A stretch of DNA of 32,416 bases from Lachnospiraceae bacterium. Lineage in GTDB: Bacteria > Bacillota > Clostridia > Lachnospirales > Lachnospiraceae. The translations under genes were made by a program, and so were the position numbers. Position 1 is the stretch's first letter, and each line of letters starts with the position of its first letter. The stretch lies in contig JAILKT010000025.1 in NCBI GenBank assembly GCA_024693545.1, forward strand, positions 1 through 32,416, given 5' to 3'. This document shows positions 7,960 through 15,514 of the stretch, in pieces. The notes under the pieces are model-generated. The model was not told where the DNA came from. It ran no database searches and saw only the letters and a program-made list of their open reading frames with translations.

Positions 7960-7987
7960 TACAGCCCTTTACTTTTCATGGACTGTA
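7960..7987 (-). other. Leader hairpin next to the sortase start
   Basis: On the minus-strand RNA UACAGUCC (7987-7980) pairs with GGGCUGUA (7967-7960) over 8 bp including one G-U pair, with a 12-base loop. The 3' arm contains most of the probable ribosome binding site (AAAGGG) of the sortase gene, so folding could limit translation. Confidence 0.4.
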
Positions 7988-8044
7988 TAATTCCCTAAGG
8001 CTCACATTTCCCCTGATCATCACCGTTTTATTGAAGTAAAAAAT

Positions 8045-8071
8045 ACGGTGCGGAACATATTTCCACACCGT
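8045..8071 (-). terminator. Intrinsic terminator of the htrA-like gene
   Basis: On the minus strand ACGGTGTGGAA (8071-8061) pairs with TTCCGCACCGT (8055-8045) over 11 bp including one G-U pair, with a 5-base loop. It is followed directly by ATTTTTTAC. It lies 24 bases after the stop codon. Confidence 0.9.
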
Positions 8072-8095
8072 AAAAGTATATATTATGTTGTAAAT

Positions 8096-9310
8096 TTATT
8101 CAAGAGTATCAAGCACCACGTTTATCTCAGTTTTAACATATTTATTCTTGGACGGTCTCATAACGGTTATTGTTACCGTCGAACCGGCTCTGTAATGTCC
8201 GACACGTTCTCCGAGATACTCAAAAGAGAGTATCTCCTGTCCGTTGATCTCAGTGATTATATCACCGACTTTAAGGTCTGATTCGGAAGCCTTTGAGCCT
8301 TCTTCTATACCGTAGACATAAACACCTCTCGGCATAGAGAATCCTTTGGCATATCCTTCGGAAACATCTTTTCCTTCGATCCCGAGTCGGCCTGCTTCTC
8401 CCTTTTCAATACTGAAACTGTTTATCAGCTCGTTGATGGTAGATACAACGTTGTTTATGGGAATGGCATATCCGATCCCCTCGACAGTGATACCCGAATA
8501 CTTGGCGCAGTTGATACCGATAACCTTTCCGTATATATCAAGAAGAGGTCCTCCGCTGTTTCCGGGATTGATCGCGGCATCAGTCTGAATAAGCGGTCTC
8601 GTTCGTGTTCCGTCTATATTAATTTCTCTGCCCAAGGCGCTTATGTAACCTACAGTAACAGACTGGCCGTGACCGAGCGAATTACCGATCGCAATGTTAA
8701 TATCACCGACCATTACGCTGTCGGAATTACCGACAGCTGCAATCTTTATGTTTTTAAGTGTCTGATCACTGATCCTTGAAATACTGACGCTTACTATCGC
8801 CAGATCATATGAAGTGTCATAGCCTACCACCATAGCATCAGCTACCGTATCATCGCAGAATGTCACGGATACTTTTGCCGCATCTTTTATAACATGCTCA
8901 TTTGTACAGATAAAAAGCTGAGAAGAACTCTGCGAAACAAGGAATCCCGATCCGCTCGACTTGGTGATATAAGTCTGCGGCGTTCCGAAAATCGTATACT
9001 GCTCAATCGGAACTTCGCAGTCAATCGAAACGACAGCCGGCATAACGATATCGACTATAGCCGAAACATCCTCTTCAGAAGCGACATTATAGGGTTTCGC
9101 ACTTTCTTCCCCTGTTATACGAGTCTGATCAGGTAAGCTTTCGTTTTCATCGTCATATGTCATTTCTTTAAGAGACTTAAGGTCCGGCTCGGAACTTACC
9201 GATCCCATCCTCTCAAGGTCACTTCTTATAAAACCGATACCCTTAAATACGAAAAAAATCGAAATACCGCTTATAACCGCAAATAACATGATTGTCAACA
9301 GTTTCTTCAT
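8096..9310 (-). CDS. htrA: HtrA/DegP-type membrane-anchored serine protease with PDZ domain
   Basis: A 404-residue quality-control protease acting outside the membrane on misfolded exported proteins. Residues 4-28 form the N-terminal membrane anchor. Residues about 80-295 are the trypsin-like domain with His139 (TNEHV), Asp169 (SYDLAIV) and Ser252 (NPGNSGGPL). Residues about 305-398 are a single PDZ domain that would bind substrate C-termini. AGAGG lies seven bases before the ATG, and a strong terminator follows the stop. It is divergent from the SH3-domain gene. The shared gap carries three tandem 11-bp repeats next to a possible -10 box (TACAAT, 9394-9389) that lacks a good -35, a layout expected of an activator-dependent stress promoter. 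In Bacillus subtilis htrA genes answer to the CssRS two-component system; no regulator is encoded here. Confidence 0.93.
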   Translation of the reverse strand: MKKLLTIMLFAVISGISIFFVFKGIGFIRSDLERMGSVSSEPDLKSLKEMTYDDENESLPDQTRITGEESAKPYNVASEEDVSAIVDIVMPAVVSIDCEVPIEQYTIFGTPQTYITKSSGSGFLVSQSSSQLFICTNEHVIKDAAKVSVTFCDDTVADAMVVGYDTSYDLAIVSVSISRISDQTLKNIKIAAVGNSDSVMVGDINIAIGNSLGHGQSVTVGYISALGREINIDGTRTRPLIQTDAAINPGNSGGPLLDIYGKVIGINCAKYSGITVEGIGYAIPINNVVSTINELINSFSIEKGEAGRLGIEGKDVSEGYAKGFSMPRGVYVYGIEEGSKASESDLKVGDIITEINGQEILSFEYLGERVGHYRAGSTVTITVMRPSKNKYVKTEINVVLDTLE

Positions 9311-9388
9311 GATTATGCCTCTCTGTTTCTTCTCCGACTTAAAGCTAATGCCGAATAGAATTGATCAATGATTTTTCATAACACATAA

Positions 9389-9394
9389 ATTGTA
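9389..9394 (-). promoter_or_regulatory. Possible -10 box of the htrA promoter
   Basis: TACAAT on the minus strand, about 79 bases before the htrA start codon. No good -35 hexamer stands 16-18 bases upstream; the position is instead next to the tandem repeats at 9405-9437. Confidence 0.35.
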
Positions 9395-9404
9395 TTCTTA
9401 TTTT

Positions 9405-9437
9405 GTGTTCCAATTGTGTACGAATCGTGTTTTTATT
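9405..9437. repeat. Three tandem 11-bp repeats in the htrA/SH3 divergent promoter region
   Basis: The units are GTGTTCCAATT (9405-9415), GTGTACGAATC (9416-9426) and GTGTTTTTATT (9427-9437). GTGT and the AT at positions 9-10 are invariant. An 11-bp direct repeat is typical of OmpR/PhoB-family response regulator sites. The array abuts the -35 box of the SH3 gene and covers the -35 region expected for htrA. Confidence 0.55.
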
Positions 9438-9464
9438 GAAAACTAATGTACAAATTATTATAAT
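9436..9464 (+). promoter_or_regulatory. Predicted sigma-A-type promoter of the SH3-domain gene
   Basis: TTGAAA (9436-9441), a 17-base spacer and TATAAT (9459-9464) lie upstream of the plus-strand gene, giving a leader of about 70 bases. Confidence 0.7.
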
Positions 9465-9543
9465 TGAAATACAAAATAACTATAAAGCAGTTTTTGAGAT
9501 ATTTATATAATATTAATTCTGCGTATGATCCCGGGAGTCAAAA

Positions 9544-10479
9544 ATGAATCGTTTTGTAAAAAAACACTATCATTTTATTTCATTTCTTATACTGGCAATA
9601 ATCTTTGGAGCATGGATAATGTTGCAGAGCTATATATACCCCGAAACCACTCTGCCAACTTCGGAAAGCACGGAAACAAACGTTTCTGCCGGCACTTCTG
9701 TCACCTCGTCTGAAAGCACTGTTTCATCTGAGATATCGCAGTCTGATGTAGCAGAGAGCGTAGATTCCGGAGTCACTCCGGTTCTGTCCTCGGTTTCATC
9801 TTCAGACCTGAGTACCTCGGATCCTTCACTTCCCGTCTCACCGAATATCACAGACGATCAAGCCGATGATAACGCTTCAGACAGTTCTTCTCCCGAAGAA
9901 GACTATGTTTCTGCCGAAGCAGCTGCCGATACAAACGAAACCACTCCGGAGCCGCCGGCCCCCGAAGAGACCGTCATTCTTGAAGAAGGCTCCTACGGAC
10001 CCGGCGAAGGCAAAATGCCCTTTGATATATGTATTGCAAATGTTCGCGAAAGCCTCAATGTAAGAAGCGGTCCCGGTGAAGAAAACGAAGTGATCGCTAA
10101 ATTTCTTCCCGTTGATTACGCCCATGTACTCGAAAGAGACACCGAATGGTCCCATATAGTATCCGGAGATGTCACGGGTTATGCTCATAACGATTATCTG
10201 ATAGTCGGAGATAAAGCGATCAAAAAATTATCCGATTCCGATAAGCTTTACGTTACGATCGACAAAGGAACAGTCAATATCAGATCCGAAAAGAACACAG
10301 AATCGGCTGCTCTTCGAACCGCAAAGGAAGGTGAAACATTCAAGTGCGTTCCTTCCGAATCCGATTCAAACTGGTATGCCGTAAAATACGACGACGGTAA
10401 TGTTGCTTATGTGGCAGTCACATTAGCACACATCACCGTCGATATGGACACTATAGATTCACTCACGCCCGTCGGTTAA
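9544..10479 (+). CDS. Membrane-anchored protein with two bacterial SH3 domains
   Basis: A 311-residue protein. Residues 9-30 form one membrane anchor. Residues 33-150 are a Ser/Thr/Glu/Pro-rich, low-complexity stalk. Residues about 160-222 and 234-299 are two SH3b-type domains, recognisable from SLNVRSGPGEENEVIAK and TVNIRSEKNTESAALRT plus the WSHI and WYAV segments. Such domains commonly bind peptidoglycan or cell-wall peptides outside the cell. No catalytic domain is present, so it may be a wall-binding or sensing protein. The start has GGGAG six bases upstream and a good promoter (9436-9464). It is divergent from htrA and convergent with the receiver-domain gene; the two stop codons overlap in TTAA at 10476-10479. 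Confidence 0.85.
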   Translation: MNRFVKKHYHFISFLILAIIFGAWIMLQSYIYPETTLPTSESTETNVSAGTSVTSSESTVSSEISQSDVAESVDSGVTPVLSSVSSSDLSTSDPSLPVSPNITDDQADDNASDSSSPEEDYVSAEAAADTNETTPEPPAPEETVILEEGSYGPGEGKMPFDICIANVRESLNVRSGPGEENEVIAKFLPVDYAHVLERDTEWSHIVSGDVTGYAHNDYLIVGDKAIKKLSDSDKLYVTIDKGTVNIRSEKNTESAALRTAKEGETFKCVPSESDSNWYAVKYDDGNVAYVAVTLAHITVDMDTIDSLTPVG

Positions 10480-10865
10480 TCATCGATGGGACGAGTATCA
10501 AGCTGCATCGAAACACGCTTGATAACTGCCGGCTGCGAAAACGGTTTTATAAGGAAATCGTCAACTCCGGCTCTGAAACCTTTTGATTCAATATCACTCG
10601 TAAGCCCCGTTGTCATCATGATAACGGGGACTTCTCTTCCCTCGGCCCGGTTTCTTATCTCTGAAAGCACCTGAAAACCGTCCATATCGGGCATGTTAAT
10701 ATCAACAAGCACCAGATCGGGCTTCATCTTATCAAAGATTTCAAGTCCCTGCTTGCCGCTTGTGCAGGGAATGACTTTATAGGAATCTTTGAGTATCTGC
10801 TTTGCATGCTCAAGGATCGTAGCCATGTCATCAATGATCAATATAGTCTTTTTTTCGCTTCCCAT
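10476..10865 (-). CDS. Stand-alone response regulator receiver (CheY-like) protein
   Basis: A 129-residue single receiver domain without an output domain. The acidic pair Asp12-Asp13, phospho-acceptor Asp55 (LVLVDINMPDMDG), the Thr85-Thr86 switch position and Lys107 (LIKPFSQP) are all present, so it should be phosphorylatable. It could act in chemotaxis, a phosphorelay or by binding a partner. No histidine kinase lies in the window. GGAGG lies six bases before the ATG, and a promoter with TTGCAT and TATAAT (10922-10895) precedes it, so it is probably transcribed alone. Its partner cannot be inferred. Confidence 0.9.
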   Translation of the reverse strand: MGSEKKTILIIDDMATILEHAKQILKDSYKVIPCTSGKQGLEIFDKMKPDLVLVDINMPDMDGFQVLSEIRNRAEGREVPVIMMTTGLTSDIESKGFRAGVDDFLIKPFSQPAVIKRVSMQLDTRPIDD

Positions 10866-10894
10866 GTCACCCCTCCTGCAGTTATCTTTGTATC

Positions 10895-10922
10895 ATTATA
10901 TCATGAATCATAAATAATGCAA
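10895..10922 (-). promoter_or_regulatory. Predicted promoter of the receiver-domain gene
   Basis: On the minus strand TTGCAT (10922-10917), a 16-base spacer and a perfect TATAAT (10900-10895), about 30 bases before the start codon. Confidence 0.65.
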
Positions 10923-11001
10923 TAACTCTTTGCATTTTGAATACTTCTTGCAGGCAATTGTTCACATCAAAACAAAGCACGAGCCATGTAAGATGAATTA
11001 A

Positions 11002-12675
11002 TCATTCAACAGACAGTAAATAATAATATACGGGCTGTCCTCCTTTGTGTACCTCTACTTCGAGGTTATCATATTTTTCTTCCAAAACACCGGCAATTTC
11101 CTGTGCCTGATCTTCAGTTGCTTCCTCACCGTAGTAGATGCAGGCAACTTCGGAATCCTCATCGATCATTCCGTCGGCAAGTAAGATGGTTGCTTCTTTA
11201 ATATCTGTAGCCACGCTGACGATAGTCTTATCATCAAGACCCATATAATCACCCATCTTGATTTCTTTTCCGTCGATTCTGGTGTCACGGACCGCATATG
11301 TTACAGATCCGGATTTAACATTTTTGCATGCTTCTGTCATAAGCTTTTCGTTTTCCCGAGGGTCCTTTTCCGCAATAAAGCCTATGATACCCGAAATACC
11401 CTGTGGAATCGTTTTGCTGGGAATAACGATTATATTTTTATCCGTGGTAAGTTCCTTTGCCTGTTGAGCGGCAAGGATAATGTTTTTGTTATTGGGGAAG
11501 ATAAAGATATTTTTTGCATTAACGGCATCAATAGCGTTTAGCATATCTTCCGTGCTCGGATTCATTGTCTGTCCGCCCTCGATAACGTGATCTACGCCGA
11601 GTTCGTCGAATATCTCGGAAAGACCTTTTCCTGCAGCAACCGCGATAAAACCGTATTCCTTTGCAGGCTCCTTTACTTCTTCTTTCTTAGGCTCTTCCAT
11701 CGACTTTTCGGCAGACTGCTGCTCTTTGAAAAGCTTCTCTTCATGCTCGATACGCATGTTATCGATCTTCATATTTGTGAGCTGACCGTAAGTAAGTCCT
11801 TTTTCAAAAGCCTGTCCGGGATGGTTGGTATGAACATGTACCTTCACCATCGTTTCATCGGCAACACAAACGATCGAATCACCAATAGATTCAAGAAATG
11901 CTTTAAAATCGACCTCATCCTTGGGAGAAAACTTCTTGTCGAGCAGTACTATAAACTCGGTACAATAACCGAATTTGATCTCGGCTGTCGAGATTTCCGA
12001 AGTATCAACCGTTTTACCCGATGCCGGCTTATTGCTTTCACCCTTAAACTCGATTTCATTACCGCAAAGGGCCTCAAATCCGCCCTTCATTACTTCAAGG
12101 AGCCCTCTTCCGCCCGAATCGACTACGCCTGCCTCTTTAAGTACAGGTAAAAGTTCGGGTGTATATTCGAGAACCTCTTCCATATATTCGATGACTTTTC
12201 GGACAAAGTCGATCATATCCTCTGTTTCGCCGACGAGCTCCGCAGCTTTCTGCGCTCCGCCCTTGGCAACAGTAAGAATAGTACCTTCCTTAGGTTTCAT
12301 AACTGCTTTATATGCAGTTTCTACAGCCTTTGAAAAAGCATTGGCCGCAACATCAACATCAATTTCATCATATCCGCCGATAACCTTGCAGAAACCTCTG
12401 AGAAGCTGTGAAAGGATGACTCCCGAATTACCGCGCGCACCGCGGAGCGATCCGGAAGAAATTGCCTTTGCAAGAGTAGCCATGCTGGGATCCTTGAGAG
12501 CAGCCACATCACGGGCTGCCGACATGATCGTCATGGTCATATTGCTACCGGTGTCACCGTCAGGTACCGGAAAAACGTTCAGTTCATTAATTATCTCTTT
12601 TTTTGATTCGATGTTCTGTGCAGCCGAGAGAAAGATTTTCTGCAAAAGCACAGCATCTACTGTCTGTAATCCCAC
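11002..12675 (-). CDS. fakA: Fatty acid kinase catalytic subunit, DAK2-domain protein (YloV/FakA)
   Basis: A 557-residue protein of the DAK2/DegV-like family. With a FakB lipid-binding partner it phosphorylates free fatty acids for membrane lipid synthesis. The N-terminal DAK2 nucleotide-binding domain carries NVFPVPDGDTGSN (Asp39-Asn45) and the GARGNSGVILSQ loop. A middle domain contains VHVHTNHPG, and a C-terminal domain follows a Lys/Glu-rich linker. I chose the GTG at 12675 because GGAGG stands nine bases upstream. In-frame ATGs at 12723 and 12696 have no ribosome binding site; the longer form would have 573 residues. The gene follows the Asp23-family gene, the order (rpmB, yloU, yloV) conserved in Firmicutes. 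No fakB gene is in the window. Confidence 0.9.
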   Translation of the reverse strand: MGLQTVDAVLLQKIFLSAAQNIESKKEIINELNVFPVPDGDTGSNMTMTIMSAARDVAALKDPSMATLAKAISSGSLRGARGNSGVILSQLLRGFCKVIGGYDEIDVDVAANAFSKAVETAYKAVMKPKEGTILTVAKGGAQKAAELVGETEDMIDFVRKVIEYMEEVLEYTPELLPVLKEAGVVDSGGRGLLEVMKGGFEALCGNEIEFKGESNKPASGKTVDTSEISTAEIKFGYCTEFIVLLDKKFSPKDEVDFKAFLESIGDSIVCVADETMVKVHVHTNHPGQAFEKGLTYGQLTNMKIDNMRIEHEEKLFKEQQSAEKSMEEPKKEEVKEPAKEYGFIAVAAGKGLSEIFDELGVDHVIEGGQTMNPSTEDMLNAIDAVNAKNIFIFPNNKNIILAAQQAKELTTDKNIIVIPSKTIPQGISGIIGFIAEKDPRENEKLMTEACKNVKSGSVTYAVRDTRIDGKEIKMGDYMGLDDKTIVSVATDIKEATILLADGMIDEDSEVACIYYGEEATEDQAQEIAGVLEEKYDNLEVEVHKGGQPVYYYLLSVE

Positions 12676-12748
12676 TTTATGATTCCTCCGAGTCATATAA
12701 ACGAATTCATGTTCCGATATCATATCCGGGTTTGCCGAAAATATGATA

Positions 12749-13105
12749 TCAATCGATACTTCTTACACCCTCAACGAAGATGTTTATCGACTTAACTTCC
12801 AGACCGCAGAACTCCTCGACCTTATATTTAACGTTTTCGATAAGGTTCGAGCATACGGTTGGAATGTTGATACCGTATGAAACGATAATGTGCAGATCTA
12901 TAAAAAGCTTATTGTTTTCGATCGTAACATTTACTCCGTGTGAAAGATTTTCTACCTTAAGAAGCTTGGCAAGCCCGTCTTTCATGCTGATAGAAGCCAT
13001 TCCGACTATCCCGAAATTCTCAACAGCGGCAGCCCCGGCACATTTTTCAATAACATCAGTGTTGACAATAACTTCACCATTGCTGTTAACGATAGAACCA
13101 TTCAT
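12749..13105 (-). CDS. Asp23/Gls24 family envelope stress protein (YloU-like)
   Basis: A 118-residue Asp23/Gls24-family protein, a small cytosolic or membrane-associated family linked to envelope stress. VGMASISMKDGLAKLL, the VNVTIENNKLFIDLHIIVSYGINIP core and the C-terminal VKSINIFVEGVR are typical. I chose ATG 13105, which has AAGGTG five bases upstream; the in-frame ATG at 13123 has none. It lies between rpmB and fakA. Hairpins in the 128-bp gap to rpmB may reduce read-through from the ribosomal protein gene. Confidence 0.92.
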   Translation of the reverse strand: MNGSIVNSNGEVIVNTDVIEKCAGAAAVENFGIVGMASISMKDGLAKLLKVENLSHGVNVTIENNKLFIDLHIIVSYGINIPTVCSNLIENVKYKVEEFCGLEVKSINIFVEGVRSID

Positions 13106-13157
13106 AAGAGCACCTTCTTTCATAATATTTATCTATATATCCGTCTCCCAGTTTAAA

Positions 13158-13173
13158 AATCCCTTTACGGATT
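13158..13173 (-). terminator. Weak terminator-like hairpin after rpmB
   Basis: On the minus strand AATCC gtaaag GGATT forms a 5-bp stem ending in a run of five T residues. It is short and may be only partly efficient, which would suit an rpmB operon that continues into the Asp23 gene. Confidence 0.35.
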
Positions 13174-13195
13174 AATTTTCATATATAAAGTAATA

Positions 13196-13224
13196 GGGCT
13201 ACTGCCTGCTTGTAACAGTAGCCC
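13196..13224 (-). terminator. Stem-loop 3' of rpmB (possible attenuator)
   Basis: GGGCTACTG and CAGTAGCCC form a perfect 9-bp stem with an 11-base loop, ten bases after the rpmB stop. The following bases (TATTACTTTATAT) are T-rich but not a clean run, so it may be a partial terminator or an mRNA-stabilising element. Confidence 0.5.
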
Positions 13225-13233
13225 CGATTATCA

Positions 13234-13443
13234 TCATTTAGCAATTTTTTCTCTGGTTACTCTGCCGGCTTTAAGACAAGCCGCACAAACGTACATCTTT
13301 TTAGGTCCGTTCTCTGTGAGTACCCTAACGGACTTCACATTAGATTTCCAAACTCTATTTGCACGCCTTGATACGTGGCTTCTCGAATAGCTCAGATGAT
13401 GACCAAACATATTACCTTTACCGCAAATAGCACACTTAGCCAT
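13234..13443 (-). CDS. rpmB: 50S ribosomal protein L28
   Basis: A 69-residue L28 protein of the large ribosomal subunit. It is the cysteine-containing form: MAKCAICGKG at the N-terminus and YVCAACLKAGRV near the C-terminus give two Cys-x2-Cys pairs that can bind zinc. HHLSYSRSHVSRRANRVWKSN is typical of the family. AGAGAGG lies upstream of the ATG, and a good promoter (13486-13514) precedes it. It heads the rpmB, Asp23-family, fakA block. Confidence 0.97.
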   Translation of the reverse strand: MAKCAICGKGNMFGHHLSYSRSHVSRRANRVWKSNVKSVRVLTENGPKKMYVCAACLKAGRVTREKIAK

Positions 13444-13485
13444 ATCGACACCTCTCTTCTTTGTAAATTAGCATCAAACGCATTG

Positions 13486-13514
13486 ATTTTATCATACGGT
13501 TATCTTAATTGCAA
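13486..13514 (-). promoter_or_regulatory. Predicted promoter of rpmB
   Basis: On the minus strand TTGCAA (13514-13509), a 17-base spacer and TAAAAT (13491-13486), about 43 bases before the rpmB start codon. Confidence 0.65.
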
Positions 13515-13646
13515 CATAAAAATAATTATTTCGAGAACGCGTCCCGCCAATCGGGGGAATGCAGGGATACGTTCCGTCTTCCGTAATCCGAACCACATAT
13601 GCCTTTAACGCATGTCTGCGGCGTTTATATAAGCGCCTATGGTCCG

Positions 13647-14051
13647 TCAGTTTTCTTCGGACTCCATATATTTCTTTGCCTGCTCGTCCATCTTGGCATC
13701 CTTCGCCTTATCGGCGGGTGTCTTTTTGAACTTATCGATGATTTCCGGAACAGCATCGAAAATCTTCGAAACCATATCCTGATTCTTAACGCTCACAAGC
13801 TTAGTCGAACCACCGGAAATAACAAGAACCGAATTGGGTGATATCTTTCCTCCCATAGCACCGGCAGCAGCGTTCTTTCCGCTCTGGAAAGCACCGGCTC
13901 CGACACCAAAGCTGACATCAACAAGAGGAAGGATGATCGTTCCGTCTTCAAAACGAACAGCATCTCCCACAACAGTCTTGGTTGTCAGGAAAGAATCCAT
14001 ACCCTTAAACAGAGCTCCGACAGTCTCGCTAAAATTACTTCCTTCAGCCAT
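13647..14051 (-). CDS. GerW/YtfJ family sporulation-associated protein
   Basis: A 134-residue protein of the GerW (YtfJ) family, needed in Bacillus subtilis for spore germination with some germinants and made in the forespore. The glycine-rich core DVSFGVGAGAFQSGKN and GGKISPNSVLVISGG are typical; the C-terminus is Lys/Asp-rich. I chose ATG 14051 with GGAGG five bases upstream; an upstream in-frame ATG at 14096 lacks one. It follows a DUF2953 gene, matching the ytfI-ytfJ pair of Bacilli. Family members also occur in strains not seen to sporulate, so it does not prove sporulation. Confidence 0.9.
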   Translation of the reverse strand: MAEGSNFSETVGALFKGMDSFLTTKTVVGDAVRFEDGTIILPLVDVSFGVGAGAFQSGKNAAAGAMGGKISPNSVLVISGGSTKLVSVKNQDMVSKIFDAVPEIIDKFKKTPADKAKDAKMDEQAKKYMESEEN

Positions 14052-14121
14052 AATTACCTCCGTATAATACTTTCTCTCTCTACGTACCGCTGTCATTCAT
14101 GCGGCACGGAACAATTCTGAT

Positions 14122-15159
14122 TCATTTAAGTGCTTTCTTTACCTTTTTTCTCAGATACTTCAGATCCTTATTCTTATAAGTCATAAGCAGCGGCAGTCCG
14201 ACTGTAAAGATCCTGATCCTTCCGCGCATATAAAGATCGAATTCAAGTATCTTATCTTCAAAAACAGGTTCAACGCTTATGTGCTCTCCGTATATCGGAT
14301 ACAATAAAGCCGCTGCTCCGAGCAGCTTACCGGTAGAGCACGGATCTCCCGTTCCGAATTTTATCTTTCCGACGAGCTTTCTCGGCAATATGTGACGGAT
14401 TATCTTTTTTAATCTCTTTTTTGCCACCGTATAAAAACGTTTTGCCCGAGGATCGTCTTTTATATTGTATAGTTTTTTTATCTTTTTAACAATACCCGTT
14501 TTCTCTTCCTTAGGAGCTTCTTTATCCCGTGCCGCTTTGCTTTTCTTCGACTGCTTATCTTTAAGCGGCCCTTCCGAAGCCTTCTTGTCACTTATATCAT
14601 TTACCGGCGGTGTTTCCGTATTACTCTCTTCTTCCTGTTTATCATCCGGCGCGCCTAAAGGAGTACTTCCTATATTATTCTCCGTTTCCTGTTTTTCTTT
14701 CTCCTCGTCTTCGGAAGTCTTTCCGGTATTATTCTCCGTTTCCTGTTCTTCTTTCTCCTCGTCTTCGGGAGTCTTTTCGGGCAACCCGTTCGTTTCGGAC
14801 TTTAGCGGCATTACGTTTTCAGGTTCAGGCGGTATTTCGGTTTCATCCAAATCATCGATAAGATCGTCATCGGCATCGTTCCATTCCTTTTCAACATCCT
14901 CATCGCCGCTTAATATTTTAAAAAACAAAAATTTACCGTTTTTTGAGAGTTTTCCGTTCTCATAAACAACGCTTATGCGAAGAATATGCAGCAGCCAGGT
15001 AACCCGGCCTTCCGCCCTTAATTCCCCGTTTTTCTCTCCCCATGCCTTATATCTTACCGGGACAAAAAGGATTGCGAGAAGGATCAAAAGCAAAAGCCCG
15101 ATCACTGCGAGCAGTATGATTCCGATTATCTTAAGGATCAGCAGGATGATTTCGAGCAT
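14122..15159 (-). CDS. DUF2953 family membrane protein (YtfI-like)
   Basis: A 345-residue protein. Residues 1-33 are a very hydrophobic Leu/Ile helix. Then comes a region resembling the N-terminal part of DUF2953 (FVPVRYKAWGEKNGELRAEGRVTWLLHILRI), a charged low-complexity insert of about 150 residues, and a C-terminal region matching DUF2953 (KFGTGDPCSTGKLLGAAALLYP). The insert holds two tandem 18-residue units, encoded by a 54-bp duplication (14673-14780). I chose ATG 15159, with AAAGG ten bases upstream, over the in-frame ATG at 15210; it overlaps the preceding gene by 29 bases. It is paired with GerW/YtfJ, suggesting a sporulation-related role, but function is unknown. Confidence 0.8.
   Translation of the reverse strand: MLEIILLILKIIGIILLAVIGLLLLILLAILFVPVRYKAWGEKNGELRAEGRVTWLLHILRISVVYENGKLSKNGKFLFFKILSGDEDVEKEWNDADDDLIDDLDETEIPPEPENVMPLKSETNGLPEKTPEDEEKEEQETENNTGKTSEDEEKEKQETENNIGSTPLGAPDDKQEEESNTETPPVNDISDKKASEGPLKDKQSKKSKAARDKEAPKEEKTGIVKKIKKLYNIKDDPRAKRFYTVAKKRLKKIIRHILPRKLVGKIKFGTGDPCSTGKLLGAAALLYPIYGEHISVEPVFEDKILEFDLYMRGRIRIFTVGLPLLMTYKNKDLKYLRKKVKKALK
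14673..14780 (-). repeat. 54-bp tandem duplication inside the DUF2953 gene
   Basis: Copies 14673-14726 and 14727-14780 match at 51 of 54 positions by my count. The unit is 18 codons, so the frame is kept. It encodes an acidic Glu/Lys/Thr/Asn segment of the low-complexity insert. Confidence 0.88.
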
Positions 15160-15478
15160 CTCTAAAATACCTTTCAACGTCAAATGTTCCGGACTTTCGA
15201 TAAACCTCATCGATTATGTCACGTGCGAGCTCTGCCGCCTCATCACGGTTGTCTGCAAGACCTATGATATGTATATTGCTTGTATAGTCTTTTCTGTAAT
15301 GAGCAAACAGGAACTCTCCCATATTGTATATATCAAGGATATTATCCTTGTTTGAGGGAAATGCCAGACAGTAATAATTTACGGATCTCAGTCTGCGTTT
15401 TTCGACGAGCTTCCTGATCTTTTTTTCTTTTCGTTTCGCCTTGCCGCGCGCTCTGAGGTCTTTATCCCATTCTATCAT
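15131..15478 (-). CDS. Conserved-looking small protein of unknown function
   Basis: A 115-residue protein I do not recognise. The first 30 residues are strongly basic (many Lys/Arg); the rest looks like a mixed alpha/beta domain with no membrane helix or signal peptide. AAAGGAGG six bases before the ATG supports translation. Its 3' end overlaps the DUF2953 gene by 29 bases and its 5' end lies 36 bases after the 443-residue unknown gene, so it sits inside the gene train. The basic N-terminus could bind nucleic acid or phospholipid; that is speculation. Confidence 0.75.
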   Translation of the reverse strand: MIEWDKDLRARGKAKRKEKKIRKLVEKRRLRSVNYYCLAFPSNKDNILDIYNMGEFLFAHYRKDYTSNIHIIGLADNRDEAAELARDIIDEVYRKSGTFDVERYFRDARNHPADP

Positions 15479-15514
15479 GGCTTCCCTCCTTTCTGTACAT
15501 ATATTCGATTTTTA

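Noticed and set aside
7955-8044. Sortase promoter
   Set aside because: TATACA is present, but no acceptable -35 hexamer stands at 16-18 bases, so I did not call it.
11002-12723. Longer fakA start at ATG 12723
   Set aside because: No ribosome binding site there; GGAGG stands nine bases before the GTG at 12675.
13541-13590. Terminator after the GerW gene
   Set aside because: Only short G+C-rich stems without a following T-run on the minus strand.
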